DNA from: an uncultured Cryomorphaceae bacterium
Lineage (GTDB): Bacteria; Bacteroidota; Bacteroidia; Flavobacteriales; Schleiferiaceae
Reading direction: 5' to 3'
Length of the DNA stretch: 64,000 nucleotides
Assembly: GCA_913009655.1 (NCBI GenBank)
Contig: CAJVWI010000003.1
Span: 62,001-126,000 of the forward strand
The notes below the pieces were generated by a model. The model was not told where the DNA came from. It searched no databases and was given only the letters and a program-made list of their open reading frames with translations. This document shows, one piece after another, positions 35,742-44,220 of this stretch. Every line of letters begins with the position of its first letter. Positions within the stretch are counted from its first letter, which is position 1. Position numbers and translations under genes: made by a program.

Positions 35742-36950
35742 ATGCTTTCAGTAAAAATAAAGATCACAATAGTTACTGTTTGTACATCTCTAGTGACTTT
35801 TGGTCAGCAAGGTGTAAATCAAATTAGTTTTGGTAAAGGGTTGTTAAATTATGTTGCTGCAGATAGTAGTTTCAGTGTAAAATTTGCTCCACGTATCCAA
35901 GTGCGTTATTATGGAAATACGGATTTCACTGATGACGGTTTAAGTCCACTAGAACATGAATTTTTGGTGAGGCGATCACGATTTAAGTTTGATGGATGGG
36001 TCTTGAACCCGAGTATAGGCTATAAAATGGAATTTGGACTTTCAAACAATGACATGTCAGGTGCAAGTGCTTTTACAAAAAACTCACCGAGATATATTTT
36101 AGATGCAATCATTAAATGGAGATTTGCGCCCAACTTTGAATTGTGGGCAGGTCAAACAAAACTGCCTGGCAATGTTGAACGTGTAGTTTCATCAGCAAAT
36201 CTGCAATTAGTAGATCGTTCTTTACTAAATAGTAGGTTTAATATTGATCGCGATTTAGGCATTCAAATTCGTCATTCCTCCAGAATTGGTCGCCATTTTG
36301 TAAGCAAAGAGAAATTCGCAATTTCTCAGGGTGAAGGACGAAATATTGCCACCGGCAATGAAGGAGGGCTTCAATATACGGGGAGAGTGGAATTATTCCC
36401 AATGGGAAGCTTTTTGAAAAAAGGAGAGTATAAGGGAAGCTCAACGCTTAGAGAGTCAAAGCCAAAGTTGATGCTAGCATATACTTATGATTTTAATAAT
36501 GATGCTTCTAAGACTAGATCGAATATGGGCGATTATATGTATCTCGATGATGGGAGTCTTTACCAGACGAATATTACAACTCAGTTTATAGATGCGGTGT
36601 TTAAATATGAGGGCTACTCTTTAATGACTGAATATTCATCTCGAAGTGCTACAAATCCAATAGCAAAAGAAAGTGACGGAATGGAAACAGGTGATGTAGT
36701 TTTAACAGGAAGTGCCATTAATGTGGCAATGGGATATTTTTTATCAGAAAAAATAGAAATTGCTGGACGTTGGACATCTTTAAGCTTCGATGATCTAACC
36801 GGTGCTGAATCTGTTACAATGTATACCCTGGGGTTAAACAATTTTATAGTGGGTCATAAGCTTAAGGTACAGAGTGATTTAAGTTATACCCTAAATGATG
36901 GATCTGGAGATGCTCTTATGTTTAGAACTGGTTTTGAATTACATTTTTAA
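35742..36950 (+). CDS. OprO/OprP-type (phosphate-selective) porin
   Basis: 402-residue outer-membrane barrel. The signal peptide is residues 1-21 (MLSVKIKITIVTVCTSLVTFG). Strand pattern VKFAPRIQVRYYGNTDF, HEFLVRRSRFKFDGWVLNPS, YKMEFGLSNNDMSG, NFELWAGQTKLPGNVERVVS and the final FRTGFELHF match the OprO/OprP (Porin_O_P) family. Such porins favour phosphate or polyphosphate anions, and some Bacteroidota members serve other solutes. A PiT phosphate transporter follows after 54 bp and a TTAACA direct repeat precedes the gene, which supports phosphate uptake as its job. Confidence 0.88.
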   Translation: MLSVKIKITIVTVCTSLVTFGQQGVNQISFGKGLLNYVAADSSFSVKFAPRIQVRYYGNTDFTDDGLSPLEHEFLVRRSRFKFDGWVLNPSIGYKMEFGLSNNDMSGASAFTKNSPRYILDAIIKWRFAPNFELWAGQTKLPGNVERVVSSANLQLVDRSLLNSRFNIDRDLGIQIRHSSRIGRHFVSKEKFAISQGEGRNIATGNEGGLQYTGRVELFPMGSFLKKGEYKGSSTLRESKPKLMLAYTYDFNNDASKTRSNMGDYMYLDDGSLYQTNITTQFIDAVFKYEGYSLMTEYSSRSATNPIAKESDGMETGDVVLTGSAINVAMGYFLSEKIEIAGRWTSLSFDDLTGAESVTMYTLGLNNFIVGHKLKVQSDLSYTLNDGSGDALMFRTGFELHF

Positions 36951-36952
36951 TT

Positions 36953-36985
36953 TAACACACAGATAACATTTCACATGTAAATTTG
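36953..36985 (+). promoter_or_regulatory. Candidate operator and -7 element upstream of the PiT gene
   Basis: TTAACA (from 36952), five bases CACAG, ATAACA (36963-36968) repeats the 11-bp layout seen before the porin gene with one mismatch. TAAATTTG (36978-36985) is an exact TAnnTTTG, 19 nt before the ATG at 37005. No -33 TTG, again consistent with an activated promoter. Confidence 0.45.
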
Positions 36986-37004
36986 ATCTTGAAAACAAAA
37001 TACT

Positions 37005-39248
37005 ATGGATAATATATTCTTTTTGATGATAATTGCACTCGCTATTTTGGCGGTCGCAGATCTTATTGTTGGTGTCAGTAACGATGCAGTGAACTTTTTA
37101 AATTCCGCAATTGGGTCAAAAGTCATTTCTTTTAGAAACATAATGATAATAGCTAGTTTGGGTGTCTTTGTTGGTGCCGTATTCTCCAGCGGAATGATGG
37201 AAGTCGCTAGGAAAGGAATTTTCATGCCTTCGGAATTCTATTTCGATGAAATCATGTTCATTTTTATGGCAGTAATGATTGGGGATATACTATTGCTTGA
37301 TTTTTTTAATACATTGGGAATGCCAACTTCTACCACAGTTTCTATAGTTTTCAATTTGTTAGGAGCAGCTGTAGTAATGGCGCTTATTAAGATCGGTATG
37401 TCTGATACTGAGACATTGGCAGATCTTTCCCGTTATATTAACACACAGAAAGCAAAGCAAATTGTTTCTGGTATTCTTTTATCAGTGGTGATTTCATTTA
37501 CTGTGGGAATGCTTGTACAATGGATTTCACGTTTAGTATTTTCTTTTCAATATGAAAAGAAAGTAAAAAACTTTGGATTTATTTTTGCCGGTATTTGTCT
37601 CACGGCAATTGGCTATTTCATTTTCTTTAAAGGTCTAAAAGGGACCCCTTTCTATGGAGACATTAAAGAATTCTTAGCAGATTATTCAATATTATTGATC
37701 GGTTTAATGCTTGCTTTTTGGACAGTCTTGATGTTCTTGATAGATAAGATTTTTAAAATTAATGTACTTACAATTGTTATTGGTGTTGGTACTTTTGGTC
37801 TCGCGCTCGCTTTTGCTGGAAATGATCTTGTGAACTTTATTGGCGTGCCTATGGCTGCCTATCATAGTTATGAAGCTTGGTCGGCGTCAGGAATACCCGC
37901 ATCTGAATTCTCCATGGGAATCCTCTCGAAAAAAGTGCCAACCGAATCTGGTTTGCTAATATTAGCAGGTTCAATTATGGTCGTCACCTTGGCTTTTTCA
38001 AAAAAAGCACGTACAGTTGCAGACACTTCCATTGATCTTTCTCGACAAAGAGATGGAATTGAGAGGTTTCAACCAAACATGCTTTCAAAGATCATTGTAA
38101 AGGGATCTACAAAGTTTGTGAGTGCTATAAGTGCAGTTTTACCAAGTGCTTTTCAAGCTAAGATTTCGAGTAGTTTTCAAACGCCAGCAATAGAAGTATC
38201 AGAAGTAAAAGCAAAAGAGCTTCCTGCATTTGATATGATTCGTGCGTCTATTAATCTTGCTGTTGCTGGAATTTTAATTTCGATAGCAACCAGTATGAAA
38301 TTACCCTTATCCACAACATATGTTACGTTTATGGTAGCTATGGGGACATCGCTGGCTGATCGTGCTTGGGGTAGGGAAAGTGCCGTTTATCGTGTTGCTG
38401 GAGTTTTAAATGTAATTGGCGGTTGGTTTTTTACAGCTTTCAGCGCATTTACATTTGCGGGTGTTTTAACATATATCATTTACATGGGTCGCGGGGCCGC
38501 AATAGCAATCTTATTACTCCTTGCTGCCATACTTGTTCTTCGTAATTATTTAAGTCATTTGAAGAAGTTAAATTCACAATCTGACCATACCTCATTGAAG
38601 AAATCTGCAAGCCAAACCGTTCAGGGTATTATTGAGGAAAGTGCAGATAATGTCGCCAAATCTATGTATCGCTCTGTAAAAATATTTGATGGTGTCATGG
38701 AGGGATTGGCAAACCAAGATGTGGGTGCCCTAAAAAAAATGCGTAAAAGTGTTTCGAAATTTGAAGATGAAGTTGAGACTTTGCGTAATCATCTGTTTTA
38801 TTTTATTAAAAATTTAGATGATACCAGTGTTCGGGGAAGTAATTTTTATATCATGGTTCTGGCAAATTTGACAGATGTAGTTGAATCCCTAGCATTTATA
38901 TCTAAAAAAAGCTTCAAGCACATCGATAACAATCACAGCGGTTTAAGTAAGGGTCAGATCAATGATTTAAAGGAGATTCAGTCTGATTTATCTACGGTTG
39001 TTTCGGCCATTGAAAGAGCATTTGTTAATAAAGAATTTAGTGATTTAGGAAGCTATCTTGAACAAGAAAATCTAATTGTAGCGCTCATTTCTGAGAAAGT
39101 TGATATTCAGATCGCGCGGACAAGAAAGGAGGAAGTGAGTCCGAAAAATACGACTCTTTACTTCAATTTGTTGCTCGAAACAAAAGACTTGATAAAGTCA
39201 ATAATGAGACTTGCAGAAGAATACTACAACAGTAGCTCAAATAGATAA
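37005..39248 (+). CDS. PiT-family inorganic phosphate transporter with C-terminal PhoU-like domain
   Basis: 747 residues. The membrane part (~1-515) carries the two PiT signature repeats: GVSNDAVNFLNSAIGSKV (23-40, N26-D27) and FAGNDLVNFIGVPMAA near 268-283. A ~90-residue hydrophilic loop lies between the halves and KLPLSTTYVTFMVAMGTSLA in the second half. Residues ~530-745 form a helical domain (SADNVAKSMYRSVKIFDGVM and similar heptads) with PhoU-like layout. PiT proteins co-transport phosphate with H+ or Na+; a fused PhoU-like tail probably regulates flux. They also take up arsenate, which explains neighbouring arsenate detoxification. Confidence 0.9.
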   Translation: MDNIFFLMIIALAILAVADLIVGVSNDAVNFLNSAIGSKVISFRNIMIIASLGVFVGAVFSSGMMEVARKGIFMPSEFYFDEIMFIFMAVMIGDILLLDFFNTLGMPTSTTVSIVFNLLGAAVVMALIKIGMSDTETLADLSRYINTQKAKQIVSGILLSVVISFTVGMLVQWISRLVFSFQYEKKVKNFGFIFAGICLTAIGYFIFFKGLKGTPFYGDIKEFLADYSILLIGLMLAFWTVLMFLIDKIFKINVLTIVIGVGTFGLALAFAGNDLVNFIGVPMAAYHSYEAWSASGIPASEFSMGILSKKVPTESGLLILAGSIMVVTLAFSKKARTVADTSIDLSRQRDGIERFQPNMLSKIIVKGSTKFVSAISAVLPSAFQAKISSSFQTPAIEVSEVKAKELPAFDMIRASINLAVAGILISIATSMKLPLSTTYVTFMVAMGTSLADRAWGRESAVYRVAGVLNVIGGWFFTAFSAFTFAGVLTYIIYMGRGAAIAILLLLAAILVLRNYLSHLKKLNSQSDHTSLKKSASQTVQGIIEESADNVAKSMYRSVKIFDGVMEGLANQDVGALKKMRKSVSKFEDEVETLRNHLFYFIKNLDDTSVRGSNFYIMVLANLTDVVESLAFISKKSFKHIDNNHSGLSKGQINDLKEIQSDLSTVVSAIERAFVNKEFSDLGSYLEQENLIVALISEKVDIQIARTRKEEVSPKNTTLYFNLLLETKDLIKSIMRLAEEYYNSSSNR

Positions 39249-39315
39249 TTTATTTGATCGTCAGTTGACATTGTTTTTGTGTCATATATTGTAGAATATA
39301 ATTACTTAGAATCTC

Positions 39316-40266
39316 ATGGCTAAAATGATAACTACCCCCAGAGTTAAATATTATTGGGTGATAGGAGCTACAGGATTTGTTGGGAGAAATTTAATTCTGG
39401 AACTATTAGATCGTTATGGTGACTATCCTTTAGTTCAGATTGTTGCTGTAGGGCATCATCGATTAGACCCGGTGGTAATGGAGCGAACACATTTTTTAAT
39501 GATGCCCTTAAATAAAATTGAGAAAAGGTGGATCGAACGTTTTCCGCCAAGCTACTTATATCATTGTGCTCGTATGGCTGGGAGTAATGATTTTCTGCGT
39601 CGTATAGCATCATCCAAAGGCGAGCGAGCTAATATTCGTTTAAAAAAGATGCTGGAGAACTTGACGTCACCTCCTATTGTCATTTATTGCAGCGGAACAT
39701 TGATGTACGGTAATAATTTGGAAGCTGTAGATGAAGATTCACCAATTCAGCCAATAGCATATGCACGTGCATATGAACGGGCAGAGAGACCCTGGCATAA
39801 GAAGTCTAATTATATGGATATTCGCATGGCCTTCCCTGCATGGATCTTTGGAGGGGACTCTTGGTTTATGAGTTTTTATCTAAATCCCGCTGAAACCCGT
39901 AAAAAAGTTCCTGTATATGGGGATGGGGGTCAACAAATGAGCCTGATTCATGTTCAGGATGTTGCCGGACAGCTTATCCATATAGCAGAACATGGAGAAA
40001 AAAGTAATCACTATAATATTTATGGTACAGAGCTAACCACGCAAGCTAATTTTGCGCAAACGGTTGCTGAGGAAGCTGATCTTCAAACTGAGATTTTAAG
40101 TGAAAAAGAAATTGAAAAGAATTATGGCAAAACCGTTTTAGAGGCATTGACTTCATCGATGCCAATTAAAACTCAACATATAAAATGGAGAGCAGGCTAC
40201 AATTTTAAATTTCCTAATTGGAGATTAATGGTTCGAGAAGTTGTTTCCCTGCATAGAAATAATTAA
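39316..40266 (+). CDS. NAD-dependent epimerase/dehydratase-family protein
   Basis: 316 residues of extended-SDR type: the Rossmann loop is WVIGATGFVGRNLILELLD near 14-32, followed by YCSGTLMYGNN (Ser region), and ARAYERAERPW where the YxxxK Tyr/Lys are replaced or displaced (AYARAYERAERP), so the usual catalytic Lys is not evident. VYGDGGQQMSLIHVQDVA is the conserved nucleotide-sugar-binding block. The substrate is likely a nucleotide sugar or related metabolite. It is convergent with the polysaccharide cluster; the stop codons of the two converging genes overlap at a single TTAA. Confidence 0.75.
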   Translation: MAKMITTPRVKYYWVIGATGFVGRNLILELLDRYGDYPLVQIVAVGHHRLDPVVMERTHFLMMPLNKIEKRWIERFPPSYLYHCARMAGSNDFLRRIASSKGERANIRLKKMLENLTSPPIVIYCSGTLMYGNNLEAVDEDSPIQPIAYARAYERAERPWHKKSNYMDIRMAFPAWIFGGDSWFMSFYLNPAETRKKVPVYGDGGQQMSLIHVQDVAGQLIHIAEHGEKSNHYNIYGTELTTQANFAQTVAEEADLQTEILSEKEIEKNYGKTVLEALTSSMPIKTQHIKWRAGYNFKFPNWRLMVREVVSLHRNN

Positions 40267-41063
40267 CTCTTTTTTTGAAAATCATAAAGCATATATTCTC
40301 CAAGAGTTCCAAGTTTGGTGCGTGAAATTTTAGAGTCTATAAACCAGAGAAAAAGTCTAATCTTGTTTGGGAGTCTTCTGTGAATCCCTCCATAATACCA
40401 GGCCGGAAAAAAAATACTATAGCCTCGCTGTTCTTTGCATTTCAGTGTTGTACTTAATTTAACTTCTTTCGATGAGTAGCATTTAGACGCCAAAAATTTT
40501 GATGACGAATACCCTCCCCATACTTTTTTTAGGCGATCAAAGGCACTGCGGAACCTGCCTTTGAGTAATTCGATAAGTATTCCGCCAACATACCATTTGT
40601 TCACAAAAGTCAGCACTAAATTTCCTCCAGGCAGAAGAAGTCTCTCTAATTCAGCCATGGAATTACTCAAGTCATCTACCGTGTTCAAGGCTCCGAAAAA
40701 GACATATATCATGTCGTATCTCTCCCCAGGGAATTGGCTTTCAATATCTTCTACACTTCCTTGTTTTGATATTGCATTACTAAGATTAAAATCGAGTATT
40801 TTTTCATTTGTAATTCTAACCATCTCAGCAGAGATATCTAAGCCTCTTATGCTTGCTTCAGGGAAAGTTTGAGCAAAATGAACCAGGTCAAATCCAGGCC
40901 CAAATCCAATCTCTAATACTCTTGTGAATTTATATTGGCGCACATGTTCACGAAACGATTGACGGATACGTTGTAGGGTATCGTTTTTCCAATATCGATG
41001 TTCAAAATCAACAGCATCTTTATCATAATAATCTCCAATTTGATTGTAATATTTTGAATTCAT
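40263..41063 (-). CDS. Class I SAM-dependent methyltransferase of the polysaccharide cluster
   Basis: 266 residues. MNSKYYNQIGDYYDKDAVDF is the usual opening of Methyltransf_11/25 enzymes; motif I is VLEIGFGPGFDLVHFAQ near 45-61, motif II IRGLDISAEMV, and YDMIYVFFGALNTVDDL the post-I block. A basic, aromatic C-terminal third (YSIFFPAWYYGGIHRRLPNK) may face a membrane-bound substrate. It overlaps the O-antigen ligase gene by ATGA, so it belongs to the same operon and may methylate the polysaccharide or its lipid carrier; that is inference. Confidence 0.78.
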   Translation of the reverse strand: MNSKYYNQIGDYYDKDAVDFEHRYWKNDTLQRIRQSFREHVRQYKFTRVLEIGFGPGFDLVHFAQTFPEASIRGLDISAEMVRITNEKILDFNLSNAISKQGSVEDIESQFPGERYDMIYVFFGALNTVDDLSNSMAELERLLLPGGNLVLTFVNKWYVGGILIELLKGRFRSAFDRLKKVWGGYSSSKFLASKCYSSKEVKLSTTLKCKEQRGYSIFFPAWYYGGIHRRLPNKIRLFLWFIDSKISRTKLGTLGEYMLYDFQKKS

Positions 41064-42445
41064 TTATGATTTTTTTTTGAAATTAGTTCAGGACATATTA
41101 TGGCTGCTCCAAAAGACCAAAATAAAAATGCAAAACTAGGCTGATTTAAAAAATTGTTCACGTTCATATGGAATGCATAAGTTATCAAGCCTAAAAAAAA
41201 TGGCAATGTCTGTATTTGCATTTCTCCTGTGCTTGAGTAGCTGCGATACATCCAAATTATAAACATAATCAGAAACAATATAGTTGAGGGCCATCCGTTT
41301 TCGCTCAGCTGGAGTAATATTTCGCTATGGGAAGAGCCTCCAGAGCCTTTGGGTATATTGTCGGGGTTTCTGACACTCAACCTATTTATTAACGATGCTT
41401 CTTGAAAGGGTATATAGGTGAACTGATATGTGCCCGGTCCAAAGCCCCAATGAGGTCGATCTTGGAACATTTTAATTGCACTTGTCCATCGGTTCAATCG
41501 CTCAAGGTTACTAATATCTGTTTGGATATTAGTTACAGATAAAACCTCTTCAAAAACATTTGCATTTGGGTCATGACTTTCTATCTTATCATAGGTAAAG
41601 GCCTCACGAATTTTTTCAGACCCAAAAATTATACTGACAACAATCAGAATTAATGGCATAGCCAATCTAGCTTTTATAGGCAGCCAGCACAAAAAATATG
41701 TGATAATCATTATTCCGATACTGATTAAAGCAGCGCGAGATTCGGAAAAAACAACAATTATAAAGGCCATTAAAGACAGGAGATAATAATTTTTGTCTAT
41801 TCTTGCTTTTCCCAAAGAGAGTCCACTCAATATTGCCGCTACAGCACCTACAAAGGTATTTGAATAATAAAATGGCTTAAAAATTCCATTTATGGTGACT
41901 GGATTAAAATCGTACTTGATAAATTGATATCCGCCCCAAAGAATTACAAGTGAGAAAGCTAAAAAATATAGTTTAAGCCACCTTGAAAGTTCACCTGACC
42001 CAAAACGAAGAACTCCGTAAAAAAAAACAAATACAAAAAGTGCATTGAGTAGGGAAAATTTAAATGAAGTCTCAATCATTGAACTCATAAAAAGGGGTAA
42101 TACAAAAGATATAACCCAAAGCCCAGGAAGGGGTTGATTGGTGATTAGTTTATAATTTTTTTCAATTAATAAATCCCAAAATAATACAATAGCTAAAACT
42201 CCAATTAGCCATTCACTTGGGAGCATTAAATTAAGTTCTCCAATATTGATATTCATGCTCAACGGTAGGATAAATGCAAGCAGAGAAAATCCGTTTTTGG
42301 CCCATTTTTTTTTAACTATGATTACAGCGACAATTAGGGCTAGCAATCCTGCAAAAATTAATCCCCATTTATCTATGGTCCAGACTGCAACAATATAAAT
42401 CAGTAAAAAAAATATGGATCCAATTCCACTTTTAAAGTTCAACAT
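41060..42445 (-). CDS. O-antigen ligase/polymerase (Wzy/WaaL-type)
   Basis: 461-residue polytopic inner-membrane protein with ten or more hydrophobic segments and a large periplasmic loop between the last ones. The Wzy_C/O-antigen ligase block reads RPHWGFGPGTYQFTY ... GSSHSEILLQLSENGWPS, containing the conserved H-x-x-x-x-GxGxG and SSHS patterns. It polymerises or transfers undecaprenyl-linked glycans at the periplasmic face. Co-transcribed with the chain-length protein (6 bp upstream) and the methyltransferase (4-bp overlap). Whether it is the polymerase or ligase cannot be told by eye. Confidence 0.85.
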   Translation of the reverse strand: MLNFKSGIGSIFFLLIYIVAVWTIDKWGLIFAGLLALIVAVIIVKKKWAKNGFSLLAFILPLSMNINIGELNLMLPSEWLIGVLAIVLFWDLLIEKNYKLITNQPLPGLWVISFVLPLFMSSMIETSFKFSLLNALFVFVFFYGVLRFGSGELSRWLKLYFLAFSLVILWGGYQFIKYDFNPVTINGIFKPFYYSNTFVGAVAAILSGLSLGKARIDKNYYLLSLMAFIIVVFSESRAALISIGIMIITYFLCWLPIKARLAMPLILIVVSIIFGSEKIREAFTYDKIESHDPNANVFEEVLSVTNIQTDISNLERLNRWTSAIKMFQDRPHWGFGPGTYQFTYIPFQEASLINRLSVRNPDNIPKGSGGSSHSEILLQLSENGWPSTILFLIMFIIWMYRSYSSTGEMQIQTLPFFLGLITYAFHMNVNNFLNQPSFAFLFWSFGAAIICPELISKKNHK

Positions 42446-42451
42446 GAAGCG

Positions 42452-43192
42452 TCAGCTTTTTACCATAGAAAATCCCCATAAACATAAATACGCTAGAGCA
42501 CCTCCTAGTAATCCAATTAGCCAAAATGGTAATCCCGAAGGTGAGGAAGGTATTTCGGCACTTGAAATGATATATGATTTTGGGATTGGTGCTTTTAAAT
42601 AATTCTCTAAAGTTTTGTCTTTTCTTTGAAGTCTAGTCAATTCTTTAACAGCAGCTCCATATTGATTTTCTTTTTGAAACAATCTAGCCTCTAATGCCAA
42701 TGAGTCTTTTTGAGCCTCAACTCTTAATGAATCTAATGTTGACCTTAAATATTCTACCTCTTGAGATAGTGTCGCTAAATTGCTCCGAGTGAAATCCAAG
42801 CTTTGCCCCACATTTTGCCCAAGCATTTCTTGTTTTATCGAGTCAGCCCATTGAACAATTGAATTAGCAGCACTTGCTGCCAATATTGCTTCAAAAGCGT
42901 CAACAGACACTTTCACTGCTCCATTTCTAGTTCGATTGACTTGGTAATTTAATTCTTCACCGTAAACATTTTCAATTTTTTGTTTAAGGATTTTACTCGT
43001 TAATATCTCAATATGCGCATCTATCTCGATTGGAGATCCAAAGCCTATTCCATTTTGATTTATCTGCTTTTCCATCATGGTTAATGGGACAAAAAAGGTG
43101 ACCTCTGCTTGATACGATGCCGGTTTGAAAAGCATTAAACAACCAATAAGTATGCCTGCTATTCCACTAAGAAAAATGAAGTTTTTTTTCAT
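42452..43192 (-). CDS. Wzz/GumC-type chain-length determinant-like protein
   Basis: 246 residues. TM1 is residues ~4-23 (NFIFLSGIAGILIGCLMLF) and TM2 near the C-terminus (PFWLIGLLGGALAYLCLWGF). Between them lies a periplasmic domain with a Wzz-like opening (YQAEVTFFVPLTMMEKQIN) and a long coiled coil (residues ~130-200, LATLSQEVEYLRSTLDSLRV). PSSPSGLPFW just before TM2 is the proline-rich motif typical of polysaccharide co-polymerases. It has no kinase domain, so it is the short, class 1-like form. It sets glycan length together with the Wzy-type neighbour. Confidence 0.82.
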   Translation of the reverse strand: MKKNFIFLSGIAGILIGCLMLFKPASYQAEVTFFVPLTMMEKQINQNGIGFGSPIEIDAHIEILTSKILKQKIENVYGEELNYQVNRTRNGAVKVSVDAFEAILAASAANSIVQWADSIKQEMLGQNVGQSLDFTRSNLATLSQEVEYLRSTLDSLRVEAQKDSLALEARLFQKENQYGAAVKELTRLQRKDKTLENYLKAPIPKSYIISSAEIPSSPSGLPFWLIGLLGGALAYLCLWGFSMVKS

Positions 43193-43194
43193 GA

Positions 43195-44103
43195 TTATAC
43201 TAGTTTTTTCTCGTTGTAATTTTCTAAAACTCTATTTTGAACACTGTTTGGCCAGAACCCACTGGTGTGTTCAGAGATTTCAGAATTACTATTTTTACTC
43301 CGAGAATTTTTAAGCATTCTTCTTGTAAAAATTTCTCGGGCCTTATTTTCTATCCAATCTCCCCAAAAATTATTTATTCGTTGATCTCCAGTTCCAAATA
43401 AAGGATCATATACACGCCATCTAGAAAATGTGCTCGAATTAAATGTGTAGGCTTTTTCAGGAATAAAGTTTGGAAAGTAATCCTGAATAAATTTATTTTT
43501 CTCATAGAATTTACCCAGTAGACCTTTATTATGAAGAGCCATCAATGAAGCTGATTCAACAGCGGTGTAGATGTTTTTTTTGTTTAACTCTAAATGATGT
43601 TCGTCAATAAAAAAATTTATACATAAGTATCGCTTTTTGTTCATTAAAAATATCTTTTTAAATACAGTTAGAAATAATCTTGCAGACCAGACTCTATTAT
43701 TTTTTGTGATTATAAAATAATCGATATCGTCATCATCATTATTGGCTCCAAGTTTTGATAATGAACCTGAGAGATATACCCCTTTTACAAAAGGAAATTG
43801 ATGGATTAACCATCCCATCCTCTTTGAAATTTTGAGTAATCTTGAATTCCTTTTCAAATTATTTGACCTGATATCTAAAGATTCATTATTCAATGCCCAA
43901 AGATCATCTCTGTTTACTATTAGATTCGACTTAGTCATCTCGCTAAGGTTCTTTAAAACCTCTTTTTGAGAAGTTTTTATGCTTAAATAGCGGTGAATTT
44001 CTTCCGAATGCAATGAATGATTAAAAAAATCAAAATATTCTAGTACGTTGATTATTGCCTTATGAATTTCTGTAAGTGCTTTTAAGTCCTGTTTTTGATT
44101 CAC
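43195..44103 (-). CDS. Nucleotidyltransferase-domain protein
   Basis: 302 residues. A winged-helix-like N-terminal region (residues ~15-75, FDFFNHSLHSEEIHRYLSIK) is followed by a minimal nucleotidyltransferase core: GVYLSGSLSKLGANNDDDDI, with GS and the DxD metal pair (DDDIDYFIITK). The C-terminal part has many basic and aromatic residues. The target is unknown; in this position at the head of a glycan operon it may control or modify the pathway, but unrelated roles are possible. It abuts the chain-length gene (2 bp gap). Confidence 0.75.
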   Translation of the reverse strand: MNQKQDLKALTEIHKAIINVLEYFDFFNHSLHSEEIHRYLSIKTSQKEVLKNLSEMTKSNLIVNRDDLWALNNESLDIRSNNLKRNSRLLKISKRMGWLIHQFPFVKGVYLSGSLSKLGANNDDDDIDYFIITKNNRVWSARLFLTVFKKIFLMNKKRYLCINFFIDEHHLELNKKNIYTAVESASLMALHNKGLLGKFYEKNKFIQDYFPNFIPEKAYTFNSSTFSRWRVYDPLFGTGDQRINNFWGDWIENKAREIFTRRMLKNSRSKNSNSEISEHTSGFWPNSVQNRVLENYNEKKLV

Positions 44104-44220
44104 TGGTCTTTTGATATTGATATAATCTAGGATTGTAAGAAGAGAGATTAAGAGCTATTCTTTATTTGGTTCTAGCTTTTTTTAAAAGTTGTCTTTCTGG
44201 AATAGAAATATTTTGATGAC

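Noticed and set aside
39265-39297. Sigma70-like TTGACA ... TATATT upstream of the epimerase-like gene
   Set aside because: Spacing is about 14 bp and the phylum uses TTG/TAnnTTTG; the match is probably chance in AT-rich DNA.
30672-40270. Integrative element with attachment sites at tRNA-Ser
   Set aside because: No integrase gene and no repeated tRNA 3' end could be found in the window; only adjacency supports it.
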